This document shows positions 6,877 through 16,215 of a stretch of DNA of 64,000 nt, one piece after another. The notes under the pieces are model-generated. The model was not told where the DNA came from. It did not search any database and was given only the letters and a program-made list of their open reading frames with translations. The stretch comes from Burkholderia seminalis DSM 23518 (lineage in GTDB: Bacteria > Pseudomonadota > Gammaproteobacteria > Burkholderiales > Burkholderiaceae): assembly GCF_902832885.1 (NCBI RefSeq), contig NZ_CADFDK010000002.1, positions 310,001-374,000 of the forward strand, given 5' to 3'. How positions within the stretch are numbered: position 1 is the first letter of the stretch; each line of letters begins with the position of its first letter. Made by a program: the position numbers and the translations under genes.

Positions 6877-8169
6877 ATGTCATTCGATTTCAGCACGCCG
6901 CGTACGCGGCGTGCGTGTCGGCGCGCGCCCGTACTGTGGGTCGCGCTGCTGGCGGCGGGCGCCGTTCATGCGCAGCAGTCGCCTGTCACGCTCGACGCCG
7001 CGCTGCAGTCCGCGACCGATCATTCCGCTTCGATGCAGGCCGCGCAGGCTTCCGTGCTCGCGCGTTCCGAAGCGGCCGTCAAGGCCGGCCAGTTGCCCGA
7101 CCCGATGCTCAAGGCCGGTATCGACAACCTGCCAGTCAATGGCGGTCAGCGCTTCACCGTCGGCCAGGACTTCATGACGATGCGCCGCATCGGCATCGAG
7201 CAGGAGTGGGTGTCCGGCGACAAGCGGCGGCTGCGCACGGCACTTGCCAACGAGCAGGTCGGCCGTGAGCGCGCGGGCCATCTCGCGCAGCTCGCCATCG
7301 TGCGCCAGCAGACCGCGACGGCTTGGCTCGACGCCGTCTACGCGAAGCAGGCGCTCGCGCTTCAGCAGGCGCTGCTCGGCCACATGAATCACGAACTCGA
7401 CGCCACGCAGGCGTCGTATCGCGGCGCGAAGGCGGGTGCCGGCGATGTCGTGCAGGCGCGCGCGATGCTCGCGCAAACGCAGGATCAGGTGCTCAAGGCG
7501 CAGCAGGCATACCGCACCGCGCTTGTCGTGCTGGCCCGCTGGACGGCCGTTTCGGTAGCCGACGTGACGGGAGCGCCGCCTGCACCCGAATCCTTCGTGT
7601 CGTCGCTGCCGCCGGACGAGCTGCGCTTGTCGCAGCCGGCGCTCGTCGCCGCGGCCGACGACATCGCGGTGGCCGAAGCCGACACGGCGGTCGCGAACAG
7701 CGAGCGCAGCCCGAACTGGACATGGGAGATCGCGTACCAGCAGCGCGGCGGCGCGTATTCGAACATGGTGTCCGTCGGCGTCTCGATCCCCCTGCCGCTC
7801 AATCGCAAGAACCGCCAGAACCGCGACGTCGCCGAGAAGGCCGCCCTCGAGACGAGGGCGCGCCTGATGTACGAGGACACGCTGCGCCAGGTGCAGGCCG
7901 ATATCCGTACGCAATCCGAGGCGCTGGCGAGCGGCCGCGAACGCATCGCGAACCTGAGCGCCGCGCTGCTGCCCGCCGCCGACCAGCGCGTGCAGCTCGC
8001 GATGGCCGCGTACCGGGCCGGCACGGGGTCGCTCGCCGATACGTTCGCCGCGCGGCGGGCGCAACTCGACGCGCAGTTGCAGCTGCTCGATCTCAGGCGC
8101 GACGTGTCGCGGACCTGGGCGCAGCTCGAATATCAGGTCGTGCCGTCGGCGCTGGCCGCCGCGCAGTGA
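6877..8169 (+). CDS. cusC: CusC-like outer-membrane factor of a Cu/Ag RND pump
   Basis: A TolC-family outer-membrane channel of about 430 residues. A signal peptide ending AVHAQQ is followed by two outer-membrane efflux repeats, the first opening with VTLDAALQSATDHSASMQAA and the second around residues 230-420 with coiled-coil helices. No lipobox Cys is seen, unlike E. coli CusC. It completes the channel with the CusB adaptor and CusA pump encoded next. ATG 6877 is preferred over the upstream ATG 6841 because it directly precedes the basic start of the signal peptide. Confidence 0.88.
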   Translation: MSFDFSTPRTRRACRRAPVLWVALLAAGAVHAQQSPVTLDAALQSATDHSASMQAAQASVLARSEAAVKAGQLPDPMLKAGIDNLPVNGGQRFTVGQDFMTMRRIGIEQEWVSGDKRRLRTALANEQVGRERAGHLAQLAIVRQQTATAWLDAVYAKQALALQQALLGHMNHELDATQASYRGAKAGAGDVVQARAMLAQTQDQVLKAQQAYRTALVVLARWTAVSVADVTGAPPAPESFVSSLPPDELRLSQPALVAAADDIAVAEADTAVANSERSPNWTWEIAYQQRGGAYSNMVSVGVSIPLPLNRKNRQNRDVAEKAALETRARLMYEDTLRQVQADIRTQSEALASGRERIANLSAALLPAADQRVQLAMAAYRAGTGSLADTFAARRAQLDAQLQLLDLRRDVSRTWAQLEYQVVPSALAAAQ

Positions 8170-8180
8170 AGGAGAACACC

Positions 8181-9704
8181 ATGAACAAACAAGCACTCGC
8201 ACGCGCGGTGGTGCTGACGTTCGCCGGCGCGGCGCTCGGCGGCGCCGGCTACTTCGCGGGCGTTCGCCATGCGGCGGGCGGCGCGGCGACGGCCGCCTCA
8301 TCCGCTGCCGCGCCGTCCGGCACGCAGGATCCGCAAGCGGCACGCAAGGTGCTGTACTGGCACGACCCGATGGTGCCGAACCAGCATTTCGACAAACCGG
8401 GCAAATCGCCTTTCATGGACATGCAGTTGCAGCCCGTTTATGCGGACGAAGAGGGCGCCGCACCGGGCATTCGGATCGATCCGGGCCTGCAGCAGAACCT
8501 CGGCATCCGGTATGCGACCGTGCGGCGCCAGCAGACGGACGCCGGCTTCGACGCGGTGGGCACGACGCAGTTCGACGAATCGCGCGCGGACGTCGTGCAG
8601 TCGCGCGTCACCGGCTATATCGATCGCCTGTACGCGCGTGCGCCGATGCAGCGCATCGAGCGGGGCGCGCCGGTCGCATCGCTGTTCGTGCCCGACTGGC
8701 TCGCGCCGCAGGAGGAATATCTCGCGCTGAAGCGCGGCGGGATGGACGGCAGCCTGCTCGATGCGGCGCGCGCACGGATGCGGGCGCTGTCGATTCCGGA
8801 CGGGATGGTCGCGGCCCTCGAGCGCACCGGCCGTGCGCAGACGCATGTCGTGCTCACGGCGCCGGAAACGGGTGTCGTGAGCGAGCTGAACGTGCGCGAC
8901 GGCGCGATGGTGGCACCCGGTCAGACGCTCGCGAAGATCGCGGGGCTGTCGACGCTGTGGCTGATCGTCGAGGTGCCGGAAGCGCTCGCGCTGACCGTGC
9001 AGCCGGGGATGTCGGTCGACGCGACGTTCGCGGGCGATGCGGCACGGCACGTCAGCGGCCGCATCCGCGAAGTGCTGCCCGGCATCAGCACGGGCAGCCG
9101 TACGCTGCAGGCGCGCGTGGAGATCGACAACGCGTCGCTGAAGCTCACACCCGGCATGCTGATGCGCGTGCGCATAGCCGCGAAGGATACGGTGTCGCGC
9201 CTGCTCGTGCCGTCCGAGGCCGTGATCGCGACCGGCAAGCGCACGATCGTCATCGTGAAGAACGGCGACGGCCGCCTTCAGCCGGTATCGGTCACGACCG
9301 GCAATGACGTCGGTGGCGACACGGAAGTGCTCGACGGGTTGCACGAAGGCGACACGGTCGTCGCGTCGGGCCAGTTCCTGATCGATTCGGAAGCCAGCCT
9401 GAAAAGCGTGCTGCCGCGGCTCGAACGCGCGTCGGAGGCAGGTACGGCCGCATCGTCCGCTGCAGCGACCTTGCCGGTCTACGAAACGACCGGCAAGGTC
9501 GAGAAGGTGACGGCCGACGACATCACGTTCTCGCATCAACCGGTGCCGGCGCTCGGCTGGGGCGCGATGACGATGGCGTTCGGCAAGCCGTCGGCCCGGG
9601 CGTTTCCCGACGTGAAGCCGGGTCAGACCGCGCGGTTCGCGTTCATGCAGACCGACGACGGCTACCGGCTAACGAAGGTCGAGCCGCAGGGAGGCGAACG
9701 ATGA
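8181..9704 (+). CDS. cusB: CusB periplasmic adaptor with fused C-terminal CusF domain
   Basis: A 507-residue membrane-fusion protein linking CusA to CusC. After an N-terminal helix comes a heavy-metal-binding segment ([19 protein letters not shown] then FMDM) closely matching the Cu-binding region of E. coli CusB. Barrel-sandwich, lipoyl and beta-barrel domains follow (residues about 90-410). The last 70 residues form an extra CusF-like domain with His452, Trp460, Met463 and Met465 in exactly the H-x7-W-x2-M-x-M spacing of the E. coli CusF Cu(I)/Ag(I) site. A GGAG lies at 8171-8174. The stop overlaps cusA by 4 bp. Confidence 0.93.
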   Translation: MNKQALARAVVLTFAGAALGGAGYFAGVRHAAGGAATAASSAAAPSGTQDPQAARKVLYWHDPMVPNQHFDKPGKSPFMDMQLQPVYADEEGAAPGIRIDPGLQQNLGIRYATVRRQQTDAGFDAVGTTQFDESRADVVQSRVTGYIDRLYARAPMQRIERGAPVASLFVPDWLAPQEEYLALKRGGMDGSLLDAARARMRALSIPDGMVAALERTGRAQTHVVLTAPETGVVSELNVRDGAMVAPGQTLAKIAGLSTLWLIVEVPEALALTVQPGMSVDATFAGDAARHVSGRIREVLPGISTGSRTLQARVEIDNASLKLTPGMLMRVRIAAKDTVSRLLVPSEAVIATGKRTIVIVKNGDGRLQPVSVTTGNDVGGDTEVLDGLHEGDTVVASGQFLIDSEASLKSVLPRLERASEAGTAASSAAATLPVYETTGKVEKVTADDITFSHQPVPALGWGAMTMAFGKPSARAFPDVKPGQTARFAFMQTDDGYRLTKVEPQGGER

Positions 9705-12700
9705 TCGCGCGCGTCATTCTCTGGTCCGTCCGGAATCGCTTCCTGGTGCTGTTGGCCACCGTGCTGATCGCCGCTTGGGGTGTTCATTCGCTGCGGCAGA
9801 CGCCGCTCGATGCGTTGCCCGACCTGTCGGACACGCAGGTGATCGTGAAGGCGTCGTATCCGGGCAAGGCGCCGCAGGTCGTCGAGGATCAGGTCACCTA
9901 TCCGCTGACGACGACGCTGCTCGGCGTGCCGGGCGCGACGACCGTGCGCGCGTACTCGTCGTTCGGCGATGCGTTCGTCTACGTGCTGTTCGACGACCGC
10001 ACCGATCCCTACTGGGCGCGCTCGCGCGTGCTCGAATACCTGAGCCAGGTGCAAAGCCGCCTGCCGGCCGGCGCGACCGTGTCGCTCGGGCCGGATGCGA
10101 CCGGCGTCGGCTGGGTGTACGAGTACGCGCTCGTCGATCGCACCGGCCGTCACGATCTCGGGCAACTGCGCGCGCTCAACGACTGGTTCCTGAAGTTCGA
10201 GCTGAAGGCCGTGCCGGACGTCTCGGAAGTCGCGAGCATCGGCGGCATGGTGCGCCAGTACCAGGTCGTCCTCGATCCCGACAAGTTGCGTGCCTACGGC
10301 ATCACGCAGGCGGCGGTCGCGGATGCGCTCGGCAAGGCCAACCAGGCATCCGGCGGCTCGGTCGTCGAGCTGGCCGAGTCGGAGTACATGGTGCGTTCGT
10401 CCGGCTACCTGCGCACGCTCGACGACTTCCGCCGCGTCGTGCTGCGTACCGACGACGCGGGCACGCCGGTGCTGCTCGGCGACGTCGCGCACATCCAGGT
10501 CGGCCCGGCGATGCGGCGCGGGATCGCCGAGTTGAACGGGCAGGGCGAAGTGGCGGGCGGCGTCGTCGTGATGCGCTCGGGCAAGAACGCCCTGACGACG
10601 ATCGACGCGGTGAAGGCGAAGCTCGCCGGCCTGAAGCGTTCGCTGCCGCCCGGCGTCGACATCGTCACGACCTACGACCGATCGCAACTGATCGAGCGCG
10701 CGGTCGGCAACCTGAAGGACAAGCTGATCGAGGAATTCGTCATCGTCGGGATCGTCTGCGCGGTGTTCCTGTTCCATCTGCGCAGCGCGTTCGTCGCGAT
10801 CCTGTCGCTGCCGCTCGGCGTACTGGCCGCGTTCATCGTGATGCGTTACCAGGGCGTGAATGCGAACCTGATGTCGCTCGGCGGGATCGCGATCGCGATC
10901 GGCGCGATGATCGACGCGGCGATCGTGATGATCGAGAACGCGCACAAGCATCTGGAAGCGTACGACCACGCGCATCCGGGTGAGCCGCCGACCGCCGCGC
11001 GCCGCTGGGAGCTGGTCGCGGCGTCGGCCGCGGAAGTCGGGCCCGCGCTGTTTTTCTCGCTGCTGATCATCACGCTGTCGTTCGTTCCCGTGTTTTCGCT
11101 GGAAGGGCAGGAGGGCAAGCTGTTCGCGCCGCTGGCGTTCACGAAGACCTACACGATCGCCGCGGCCGCCGGATTGTCGGTGACGCTGGTGCCCGTGCTG
11201 ATGGGCTATCTCGTGCGCGGCCGCATTCCGCACGAGCACGCGAACCCGATCAACCGCGTGCTGATCCGCCTGTACCGGCCGCTGCTCGAGGCGACGCTGC
11301 GGCGCCCGTGGTTCGCGATCGGTATCGCGGTCGTCGCGCTCGTGCTGACGGCCGTGCCGTTGTCGCGGCTCGGCAGCGAATTCATGCCGCCGCTCGACGA
11401 AGGCGACCTGCTGTACATGCCGACCGCACTGCCGGGCATCTCGGCCGACAAGGCGGGCGAACTGTTGCAGCAGACCGACCGGCTGATCAAGACCGTGCCC
11501 GAGGTCGACACGGTGTTCGGCAAGTCGGGCCGGGCCGATTCGGCCACCGACCCCGCGCCGCTCGAGATGTTCGAGACGACGATCCGCTTCAAGCCGCGCA
11601 GCACATGGCGGTCCGGCATGACGCCGGAGAAACTCGTCGACGAACTCGACCGGACGGTGAAGGTGCCGGGCTTGTCGAACGTGTGGGTGCCGCCGATCCG
11701 CAACCGGCTCGACATGTTGTCCACAGGGATCAAGACGCCGGTCGGCGTGAAGATTTCCGGGCCGGACCTGGCAGGCATCGACGCGATCGCGACGCAGGTC
11801 GAGGCGGCCGTGAAGCGCGTGCCCGGCGTGACGTCCGCGCTCGCGGAACGGCTGAACGGCGGCCGCTACATCGACGTCGATATCGACCGGCTCGCGGCCG
11901 CGCGCTACGGATTGTCGGTGGCCGACATCCAGTCGGTCGTGTCGTCGGCGGTCGGCGGCGACGATGTCGGCGAAGTGATCGCGGGGCGCGAGCGTTTCCC
12001 GATCAACCTCCGCTATCCGCGCGAGATCCGCGATTCGCTCGAGAACCTGCGGCAACTGCCGGTCGTCACCGCGCGCGGCGCGCAGATCCGCCTCGGCGAT
12101 GTCGCGCGCATCGGCATCGCCGACGGGCCGCCGATGATCCGCAGCGAGAACGCGCGGCTGTCCGGCTACGTGTACGTCGATCTGCGCGGCGTCGACCTGA
12201 GCACGGCCGTCCGCGCGATGCAGCGGGCCGTCGCGCAACGGGTCGCGTTGCCGCCCGGCTATTCGATCGCGTGGTCGGGCCAGTTCGAGTATCTCGAACG
12301 CGCGGCGGCGACGCTGCGTACCGTGGTGCCCGTCACGCTCGTCGTGATCTTCGTGCTGCTGCTCCTCACGTTCGACTCGGTGGCCGATGCGCTGCTGCTG
12401 ATGTCGACGGTGCCGTTCGCGCTGGTCGGCGGCTTCTGGCTCGTGTGGGCGCTCGGTCATGCGGTGTCGGTCGCGACGTCGGTGGGCTTCATCGCGCTGG
12501 CCGGCGTGGCCGCCGAATTCGGCGTCGTGATGCTGCTGTACCTGAAAGGCGCGCTGCAGCGCCGGCTCGACGGCGGCGAACCGCTGACCGATGCGCTGCT
12601 GCTCGACGCGATCCGCGAGGGCGCGGTGCTGCGTGTGCGGCCGAAGGCGATGACGGTTGCCGTCGTGCTCGCCGGTCTCGTGCCGATCATGGTCGGCCAT

Positions 12701-12907
12701 GGCGCCGGCTCCGAAGTCATGCAGCGCATCGCCGCGCCGATGGTCGGCGGCATGGTCACGGCGCCGCTGCTGTCGATGTTCGTCATTCCCGCCGCGTGGC
12801 TCCTGCTTCAGCGCCGTCGTGCGTACGGCGCGGGCCGGGCGCGGCATTCCGATGCAGTTCCTTCCGGCACGAACGTGCCACCCATCCCAACCGGAGAATC
12901 ACGATGA
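9701..12907 (+). CDS. cusA: CusA Cu(I)/Ag(I) RND efflux pump
   Basis: A 1068-residue inner-membrane heavy-metal RND transporter that drives Cu(I)/Ag(I) out through CusB and CusC using the proton gradient. Met573, Met623 and Met672, the metal triad of E. coli CusA, fall at exactly the same residue numbers (in GDLLYM, APLEM and RLDMLS). The TM4 segment [20 protein letters not shown] (near residue 394) carries the proton-relay Asp of the CusA subtype rather than the CzcA form. These features argue for monovalent rather than divalent metal. The start overlaps cusB by 4 bp and the stop overlaps cusF, so translation is coupled. Confidence 0.96.
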   Translation: MIARVILWSVRNRFLVLLATVLIAAWGVHSLRQTPLDALPDLSDTQVIVKASYPGKAPQVVEDQVTYPLTTTLLGVPGATTVRAYSSFGDAFVYVLFDDRTDPYWARSRVLEYLSQVQSRLPAGATVSLGPDATGVGWVYEYALVDRTGRHDLGQLRALNDWFLKFELKAVPDVSEVASIGGMVRQYQVVLDPDKLRAYGITQAAVADALGKANQASGGSVVELAESEYMVRSSGYLRTLDDFRRVVLRTDDAGTPVLLGDVAHIQVGPAMRRGIAELNGQGEVAGGVVVMRSGKNALTTIDAVKAKLAGLKRSLPPGVDIVTTYDRSQLIERAVGNLKDKLIEEFVIVGIVCAVFLFHLRSAFVAILSLPLGVLAAFIVMRYQGVNANLMSLGGIAIAIGAMIDAAIVMIENAHKHLEAYDHAHPGEPPTAARRWELVAASAAEVGPALFFSLLIITLSFVPVFSLEGQEGKLFAPLAFTKTYTIAAAAGLSVTLVPVLMGYLVRGRIPHEHANPINRVLIRLYRPLLEATLRRPWFAIGIAVVALVLTAVPLSRLGSEFMPPLDEGDLLYMPTALPGISADKAGELLQQTDRLIKTVPEVDTVFGKSGRADSATDPAPLEMFETTIRFKPRSTWRSGMTPEKLVDELDRTVKVPGLSNVWVPPIRNRLDMLSTGIKTPVGVKISGPDLAGIDAIATQVEAAVKRVPGVTSALAERLNGGRYIDVDIDRLAAARYGLSVADIQSVVSSAVGGDDVGEVIAGRERFPINLRYPREIRDSLENLRQLPVVTARGAQIRLGDVARIGIADGPPMIRSENARLSGYVYVDLRGVDLSTAVRAMQRAVAQRVALPPGYSIAWSGQFEYLERAAATLRTVVPVTLVVIFVLLLLTFDSVADALLLMSTVPFALVGGFWLVWALGHAVSVATSVGFIALAGVAAEFGVVMLLYLKGALQRRLDGGEPLTDALLLDAIREGAVLRVRPKAMTVAVVLAGLVPIMVGHGAGSEVMQRIAAPMVGGMVTAPLLSMFVIPAAWLLLQRRRAYGAGRARHSDAVPSGTNVPPIPTGESR

Positions 12908-13272
12908 AGATGAATCAATTGATCGCCGCCGCAACCGCCGTTGTCGCGCTCGGCGCTGCCGCCATACCGGCGTTTGCCGCCGGCGAGATGTCGGGCATGG
13001 ACATGTCCGGCATGAAGATGGCGCCGGACGGCGCGGCCGATTCGCATGCCGCGCTGACCGACGCCGAGGTGAAGAAGGTCGATGCCGCGAGCGGCAGGAT
13101 CACGCTAAAGCACGGCGCCCTCGACAACGTCGGGATGCCGGCGATGACGATGGCGTTCAAGGCGAAGGATGCGGCGATGCTCGCGCACGCGCAGGCGGGC
13201 GACAAGGTCAAGGTGCGGATCGAGAAGGTCGACGGCACGCTGACGATCGTCAAGCTCGTCAAGGGTTCCTGA
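12904..13272 (+). CDS. cusF: CusF-like periplasmic copper chaperone
   Basis: A 122-residue secreted protein: signal peptide ending AFAAGE, a Met-rich linker ([11 protein letters not shown]), then an OB-fold CusF domain. Metal ligands are His70, Met81 and Met83. The position of the CusF Trp44 is Met78 here. It would hand Cu(I) to CusB. Its ATG overlaps the cusA stop (ATGA). It is a close paralogue of the CusF at 22131, with long stretches of near-identical DNA around the metal site. Confidence 0.92.
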   Translation: MKMNQLIAAATAVVALGAAAIPAFAAGEMSGMDMSGMKMAPDGAADSHAALTDAEVKKVDAASGRITLKHGALDNVGMPAMTMAFKAKDAAMLAHAQAGDKVKVRIEKVDGTLTIVKLVKGS

Positions 13273-13317
13273 CCGTCGTCGGCAGGTGCGGCGGTCGCCC
13301 GCATCTGCGCAGTGAAG

Positions 13318-13350
13318 CGCGCCGCGCCGACGTGTCCGTCGGCCGGCGCG
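13318..13350. terminator. GC-rich hairpin between convergent genes
   Basis: CGCGCCG-C-GCCGAC, a 6-base loop, then GTCGGC-C-GGCGCG forms a long stem between cusF and the convergent antiporter gene. There is no U-tract, so it is at best an imperfect bidirectional terminator. Confidence 0.4.
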
Positions 13351-13372
13351 CCCGGTCCGCGCATCGGCGCAT

Positions 13373-14383
13373 TCAGCGCGTCAGCGTCAGGACCAGATAC
13401 CCCGCATACCCCGCACCGTTCGCGAGCAATGCCCAGATCGCGAGCCCGCGCGTCCGCGCGTTGACGCGCAGCCACGCGGCCGCCGCGAGCGTGATGATCA
13501 CGCCGGTCAGCACTTCGGGGCGCGGCTCCCACGGCGTCAGCATGATGCCGATCGCCGGCAGCAGCGTGCCCTGGAACACCATCGCGCCGGTAATGTTGCC
13601 GAACGCGAGCGTGTCCTTCCTGCGGCGGATCCACAGCACGCTGTTGACCTTCTCCGGCAGCTCCGTCGCGATCGGCACGATGATCAGCGACAGCAGCAGC
13701 GCCGAGATGCCGAGCGCATGCGACACGCCTTCCACGCCGTGAATGAAGCCCTTCGCCCCGCCGACCAGCAGCGCGACGCCGATCAGCAGTTGCAGCGCGA
13801 TCGTCGCGAGGTTGGTCGGCAGGCCCGCGCGCGACAGGAACATCGCATGCGGCGCTTCGGTGCCGTGCCCGGCATCGACGAGCCGGGTCGACGCGCGGAA
13901 CGTCATCACGACGTACATCACGTAGAGGCCGACGAGCATCGCGGCGAGCAGCGCGCGCACGGCCCAGTTGTGATGCGGGACGAACATCGCGGCGGTCGCC
14001 AGCGAGAACGCGGCGAGGAAGTAGTTCATGTCGCGCACGAAGCCCGTGCGTTCCGGCGCGATCGTGCCGCGCAACCCGCGCGAGCGGATCACGGCGAGCG
14101 TCATCAGGAACGTGGTGAGCGTCGCGAGCATCAGCGGCGCGCCGAGGATCGCGCCGACGCCGATTTCCTCGTTCACGGCCTGGTTCGCCGTGCCGCCGGC
14201 CAGCGCGAGCAGCGGCACCATCGTTTCGGGCAGCGCCGTGCCGACGGCCGCGAACAGCGAACCGGTCACGCCTTCGGAAATCTTCAGGCGTTCGCCGAGA
14301 TGTTCGAGCGCATTGGTGAAGACTTCGGCCGCGACGAGGATGACGATCAGCATGAACGCCAGTTCGAGGAACATGAACGTCAT
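13373..14383 (-). CDS. CaCA-family (sodium/calcium exchanger-like) membrane antiporter
   Basis: A 336-residue polytopic protein with about 10-11 helices and the two inverted alpha-repeats of the Ca2+/cation antiporter superfamily: GTALPETMVPLLALAGG near the N-terminus and PIATELPEKVNSVLWIRR near residue 240. The Glu residues of these repeats are the usual cation ligands. It probably exchanges a divalent cation for Na+ or H+ at the inner membrane; the ion is not determined. The ATG at 14383 has GGAGG 6 bases ahead (complement of 14390-14394). It lies between the cus operon and dmeRF, which suggests a role in metal or ion balance. Confidence 0.85.
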   Translation of the reverse strand: MTFMFLELAFMLIVILVAAEVFTNALEHLGERLKISEGVTGSLFAAVGTALPETMVPLLALAGGTANQAVNEEIGVGAILGAPLMLATLTTFLMTLAVIRSRGLRGTIAPERTGFVRDMNYFLAAFSLATAAMFVPHHNWAVRALLAAMLVGLYVMYVVMTFRASTRLVDAGHGTEAPHAMFLSRAGLPTNLATIALQLLIGVALLVGGAKGFIHGVEGVSHALGISALLLSLIIVPIATELPEKVNSVLWIRRRKDTLAFGNITGAMVFQGTLLPAIGIMLTPWEPRPEVLTGVIITLAAAAWLRVNARTRGLAIWALLANGAGYAGYLVLTLTR

Positions 14384-14671
14384 GCGGCACCTCCGCGGGC
14401 AACGGGGGCGTATGGGGAGAGAGCGGGGAGGAACATGGGGACTCCGTGGTCGGACGCTGACGAACCATGGCGCATCCGCCGCCGTCCGACCAGGAACGAC
14501 GCGACGCGCCCATGGTCTCGCCAAGCCGATCAGGCCGAACGCGCCACGGCCGCAGGCCGAGTGTGTTGACGCGTTCGCTTTCCGGGGACGGAAAGCAGGC
14601 TACTCCCCAAAGACGAAGGGCAGTCTAGCCGAGCGGGTTGCTTTCGACAAGCCTTCATCTCGAAAAAATGT
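14384..14671. other. intergenic, antiporter/dmeR divergent spacer
   Basis: The antiporter promoter should lie here. I see no further gene. Open frames are short and shadow-like. Confidence 0.4.
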
Positions 14672-14724
14672 CTCCCTCCACCCTATGGGGAAACCGTCGT
14701 GGAGATATACTCCCCTACCCTATA
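14672..14724. promoter_or_regulatory. candidate DmeR/RcnR operator region (C-tract elements)
   Basis: Two C-tract elements stand just ahead of dmeR: CTCCACCCTATGGGG and ATATACTCCCCTACCCTATAC. RcnR/CsoR-family proteins bind G/C tracts flanked by AT-rich half-sites, and DmeR binds such a site at its own promoter in Rhizobium. The match is by type, not by exact consensus. Confidence 0.45.
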
Positions 14725-14736
14725 CAGGAGCCATCG

Positions 14737-15012
14737 ATGAGTCATACCGTTCGCGACAAACAGAAGCTGCTGAACCGCGTGCGCCGTATCAAGGGTCAGG
14801 TCGAGGCGATCGAGCGCGCGCTCGAGGACGAGCGCGGCTGCAACGATGTGCTGCAGCAGATCACGAGCTGCCGCGGCGCGATGAACGGCCTGCTGGCCGT
14901 CGTGCTGGAAGACCACATCCGGTCGCATCTCGTCGACGCGGACACGCCGGACGCGCATGAAGGCAGCGCGACCGAGCAGCTCATCGACGTCGTCCACAGT
15001 TATTTCAAGTAA
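14737..15012 (+). CDS. dmeR: DmeR, RcnR-type Ni/Co-responsive repressor
   Basis: A 91-residue all-helical repressor of the CsoR/RcnR/FrmR family. The RcnR metal ligands His3, Cys35, His60 and His64 are all present at these exact residue numbers (MSHT, RGC, DHIRSH), whereas FrmR-type sensors keep only part of the set. This predicts Ni(II)/Co(II) sensing rather than formaldehyde or Cu(I). AGGAG at 14726-14730 fixes the start. The gene is followed after 12 bp by the cation efflux gene dmeF, the arrangement of the Rhizobium dmeRF operon. Confidence 0.88.
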   Translation: MSHTVRDKQKLLNRVRRIKGQVEAIERALEDERGCNDVLQQITSCRGAMNGLLAVVLEDHIRSHLVDADTPDAHEGSATEQLIDVVHSYFK

Positions 15013-15024
15013 CCGGATCGGAAC

Positions 15025-16014
15025 ATGAGCAAACTCGAGGGGAGTGCCGCCGACGGCTGGCACAGCCATGCGTTTCTCGGCGCCGCGCACGCGCGGAACG
15101 AGCGGAAGACCTGGATGGTCATCGGCCTGTGCACGGCGATGATGATCGCCGAAATCGTCGGCGGCACGCTGTTCGGCTCGCTGGCCCTGGTCGCCGACGG
15201 GCTGCACATGTCGACGCATGCGGGCGCGATGCTGATCGCGGCGCTGGCCTACACCTACGCACGCAGGCATGCGGACGATCCGCGCTTCGTGTTCGGCACC
15301 GGCAAGCTCGGCGATCTGGCCGGGTTCACGAGCGCGATCGTGCTCGCGATGATCGCGCTGCTGATCGGCTACGAGGCGATCGCGCGCCTTCTGTCTCCGG
15401 TGCCCATCCATTTCGGCGAAGCGATTCCGATCGCGGTGCTCGGGCTCGCGGTGAATCTCGCCAGCGTGTGGCTGCTGAGCGGCGATCATCATCACGGGCA
15501 TGGTCATGCGCATGTCCACGATCACGACCATGACGACGCGCATCACGCGCATCACGACCACGGCTCGCTCGCGGCGGCGCATCGCGACCACAACATCCGG
15601 TCCGCCTACGTTCACGTGATCGCCGACGCGGCCGTGTCGGTGCTGGCCATCGTCGGCCTGCTGCTCGCGCGGGCGTTCGGCTGGGTCTGGATGGATCCGC
15701 TCGCGGGGATCGTCGGCGCGCTGGTGATCGCCAACTGGGCCTACGGGCTGATGCGCGACACGGGCGGCATCCTGCTCGACGTCAACGTCGATCGCAAGCT
15801 GACGGACAACGTCCGCCGCGCGATCGAGGCGCTTGGCGACAAGGTCAACGATCTCCATGTGTGGCGCGTGGGCCCGGGGCACATGAGCGCGATCGTGTCG
15901 GTCGAAACCGGCGATGCCGCGCGCGATGCGCGTTTCTACCATGCGCTCGTCGCGCGCTTCGACGGCGTGTCCCACGTGACCGTCGAAGTGACGACGCGTG
16001 CGAAGGCGGCCTGA
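15025..16014 (+). CDS. dmeF: DmeF, cation diffusion facilitator (Co/Ni efflux)
   Basis: A 329-residue inner-membrane metal/proton antiporter with six helices. A very His-rich cytoplasmic loop (DHHHGHGHAHVHDHDHDD onwards, residues about 153-180) lies between helices 4 and 5, typical of DmeF. Asp in LVADGLHMSTHAGAM (TM2) and in HVIADAAVSVLAI (TM5) belong to the membrane metal site; note His-Asp pairing as in Zn/Co CDF proteins. The C-terminal domain ends VEVTTRAKAA. It exports Co(II) and Ni(II) under control of DmeR. Confidence 0.9.
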   Translation: MSKLEGSAADGWHSHAFLGAAHARNERKTWMVIGLCTAMMIAEIVGGTLFGSLALVADGLHMSTHAGAMLIAALAYTYARRHADDPRFVFGTGKLGDLAGFTSAIVLAMIALLIGYEAIARLLSPVPIHFGEAIPIAVLGLAVNLASVWLLSGDHHHGHGHAHVHDHDHDDAHHAHHDHGSLAAAHRDHNIRSAYVHVIADAAVSVLAIVGLLLARAFGWVWMDPLAGIVGALVIANWAYGLMRDTGGILLDVNVDRKLTDNVRRAIEALGDKVNDLHVWRVGPGHMSAIVSVETGDAARDARFYHALVARFDGVSHVTVEVTTRAKAA

Positions 16015-16016
16015 TC

Positions 16017-16202
16017 GTGGCCGTGAAATCGCCGTGTATCGACCTGTGCGCGTTCGACGGCCGGACGGGCTTTTGTGCCGGCTGCCTGCGCACGCGCGAC
16101 GAGGCACGCGACTGGAAGAAGATGACCGATCACCGCCGGCACCAGATACTGAATGACCGGTCGCGCCGCGAGGCGAAGCTGCGGCGCGGAACGGACGCGT
16201 GA
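16017..16202 (+). CDS. DUF1289 small Cys-rich protein
   Basis: About 61 residues with SPCIDLCAFDGRTGFCAGCL, the four-Cys signature of DUF1289, then RDEARDWKKM and a basic tail. The four Cys probably bind iron or zinc. The function is unknown. The start is a GTG (16017, or 16023) directly after dmeF, so it is co-transcribed with it. Confidence 0.75.
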   Translation: MAVKSPCIDLCAFDGRTGFCAGCLRTRDEARDWKKMTDHRRHQILNDRSRREAKLRRGTDA

Positions 16203-16215
16203 GCGGGCGGGCGGA

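Noticed and set aside
7323-8180. N-terminal extension of the cusB frame
   Set aside because: It overlaps cusC out of frame. ATG 8181 has a GGAG and begins a membrane anchor matching CusB.
9662-12847. Open frame of 1061 codons on the minus strand across cusA
   Set aside because: It is antisense to a clear RND pump with catalytic residues; long antisense frames arise from GC-rich third positions. Its product is Arg/His-rich low-complexity sequence.
15484-15570. Repeat-like CAT/GAC-rich tract, considered as a tandem repeat or CRISPR-like element
   Set aside because: It simply encodes the His/Asp-rich loop of DmeF; units are irregular.
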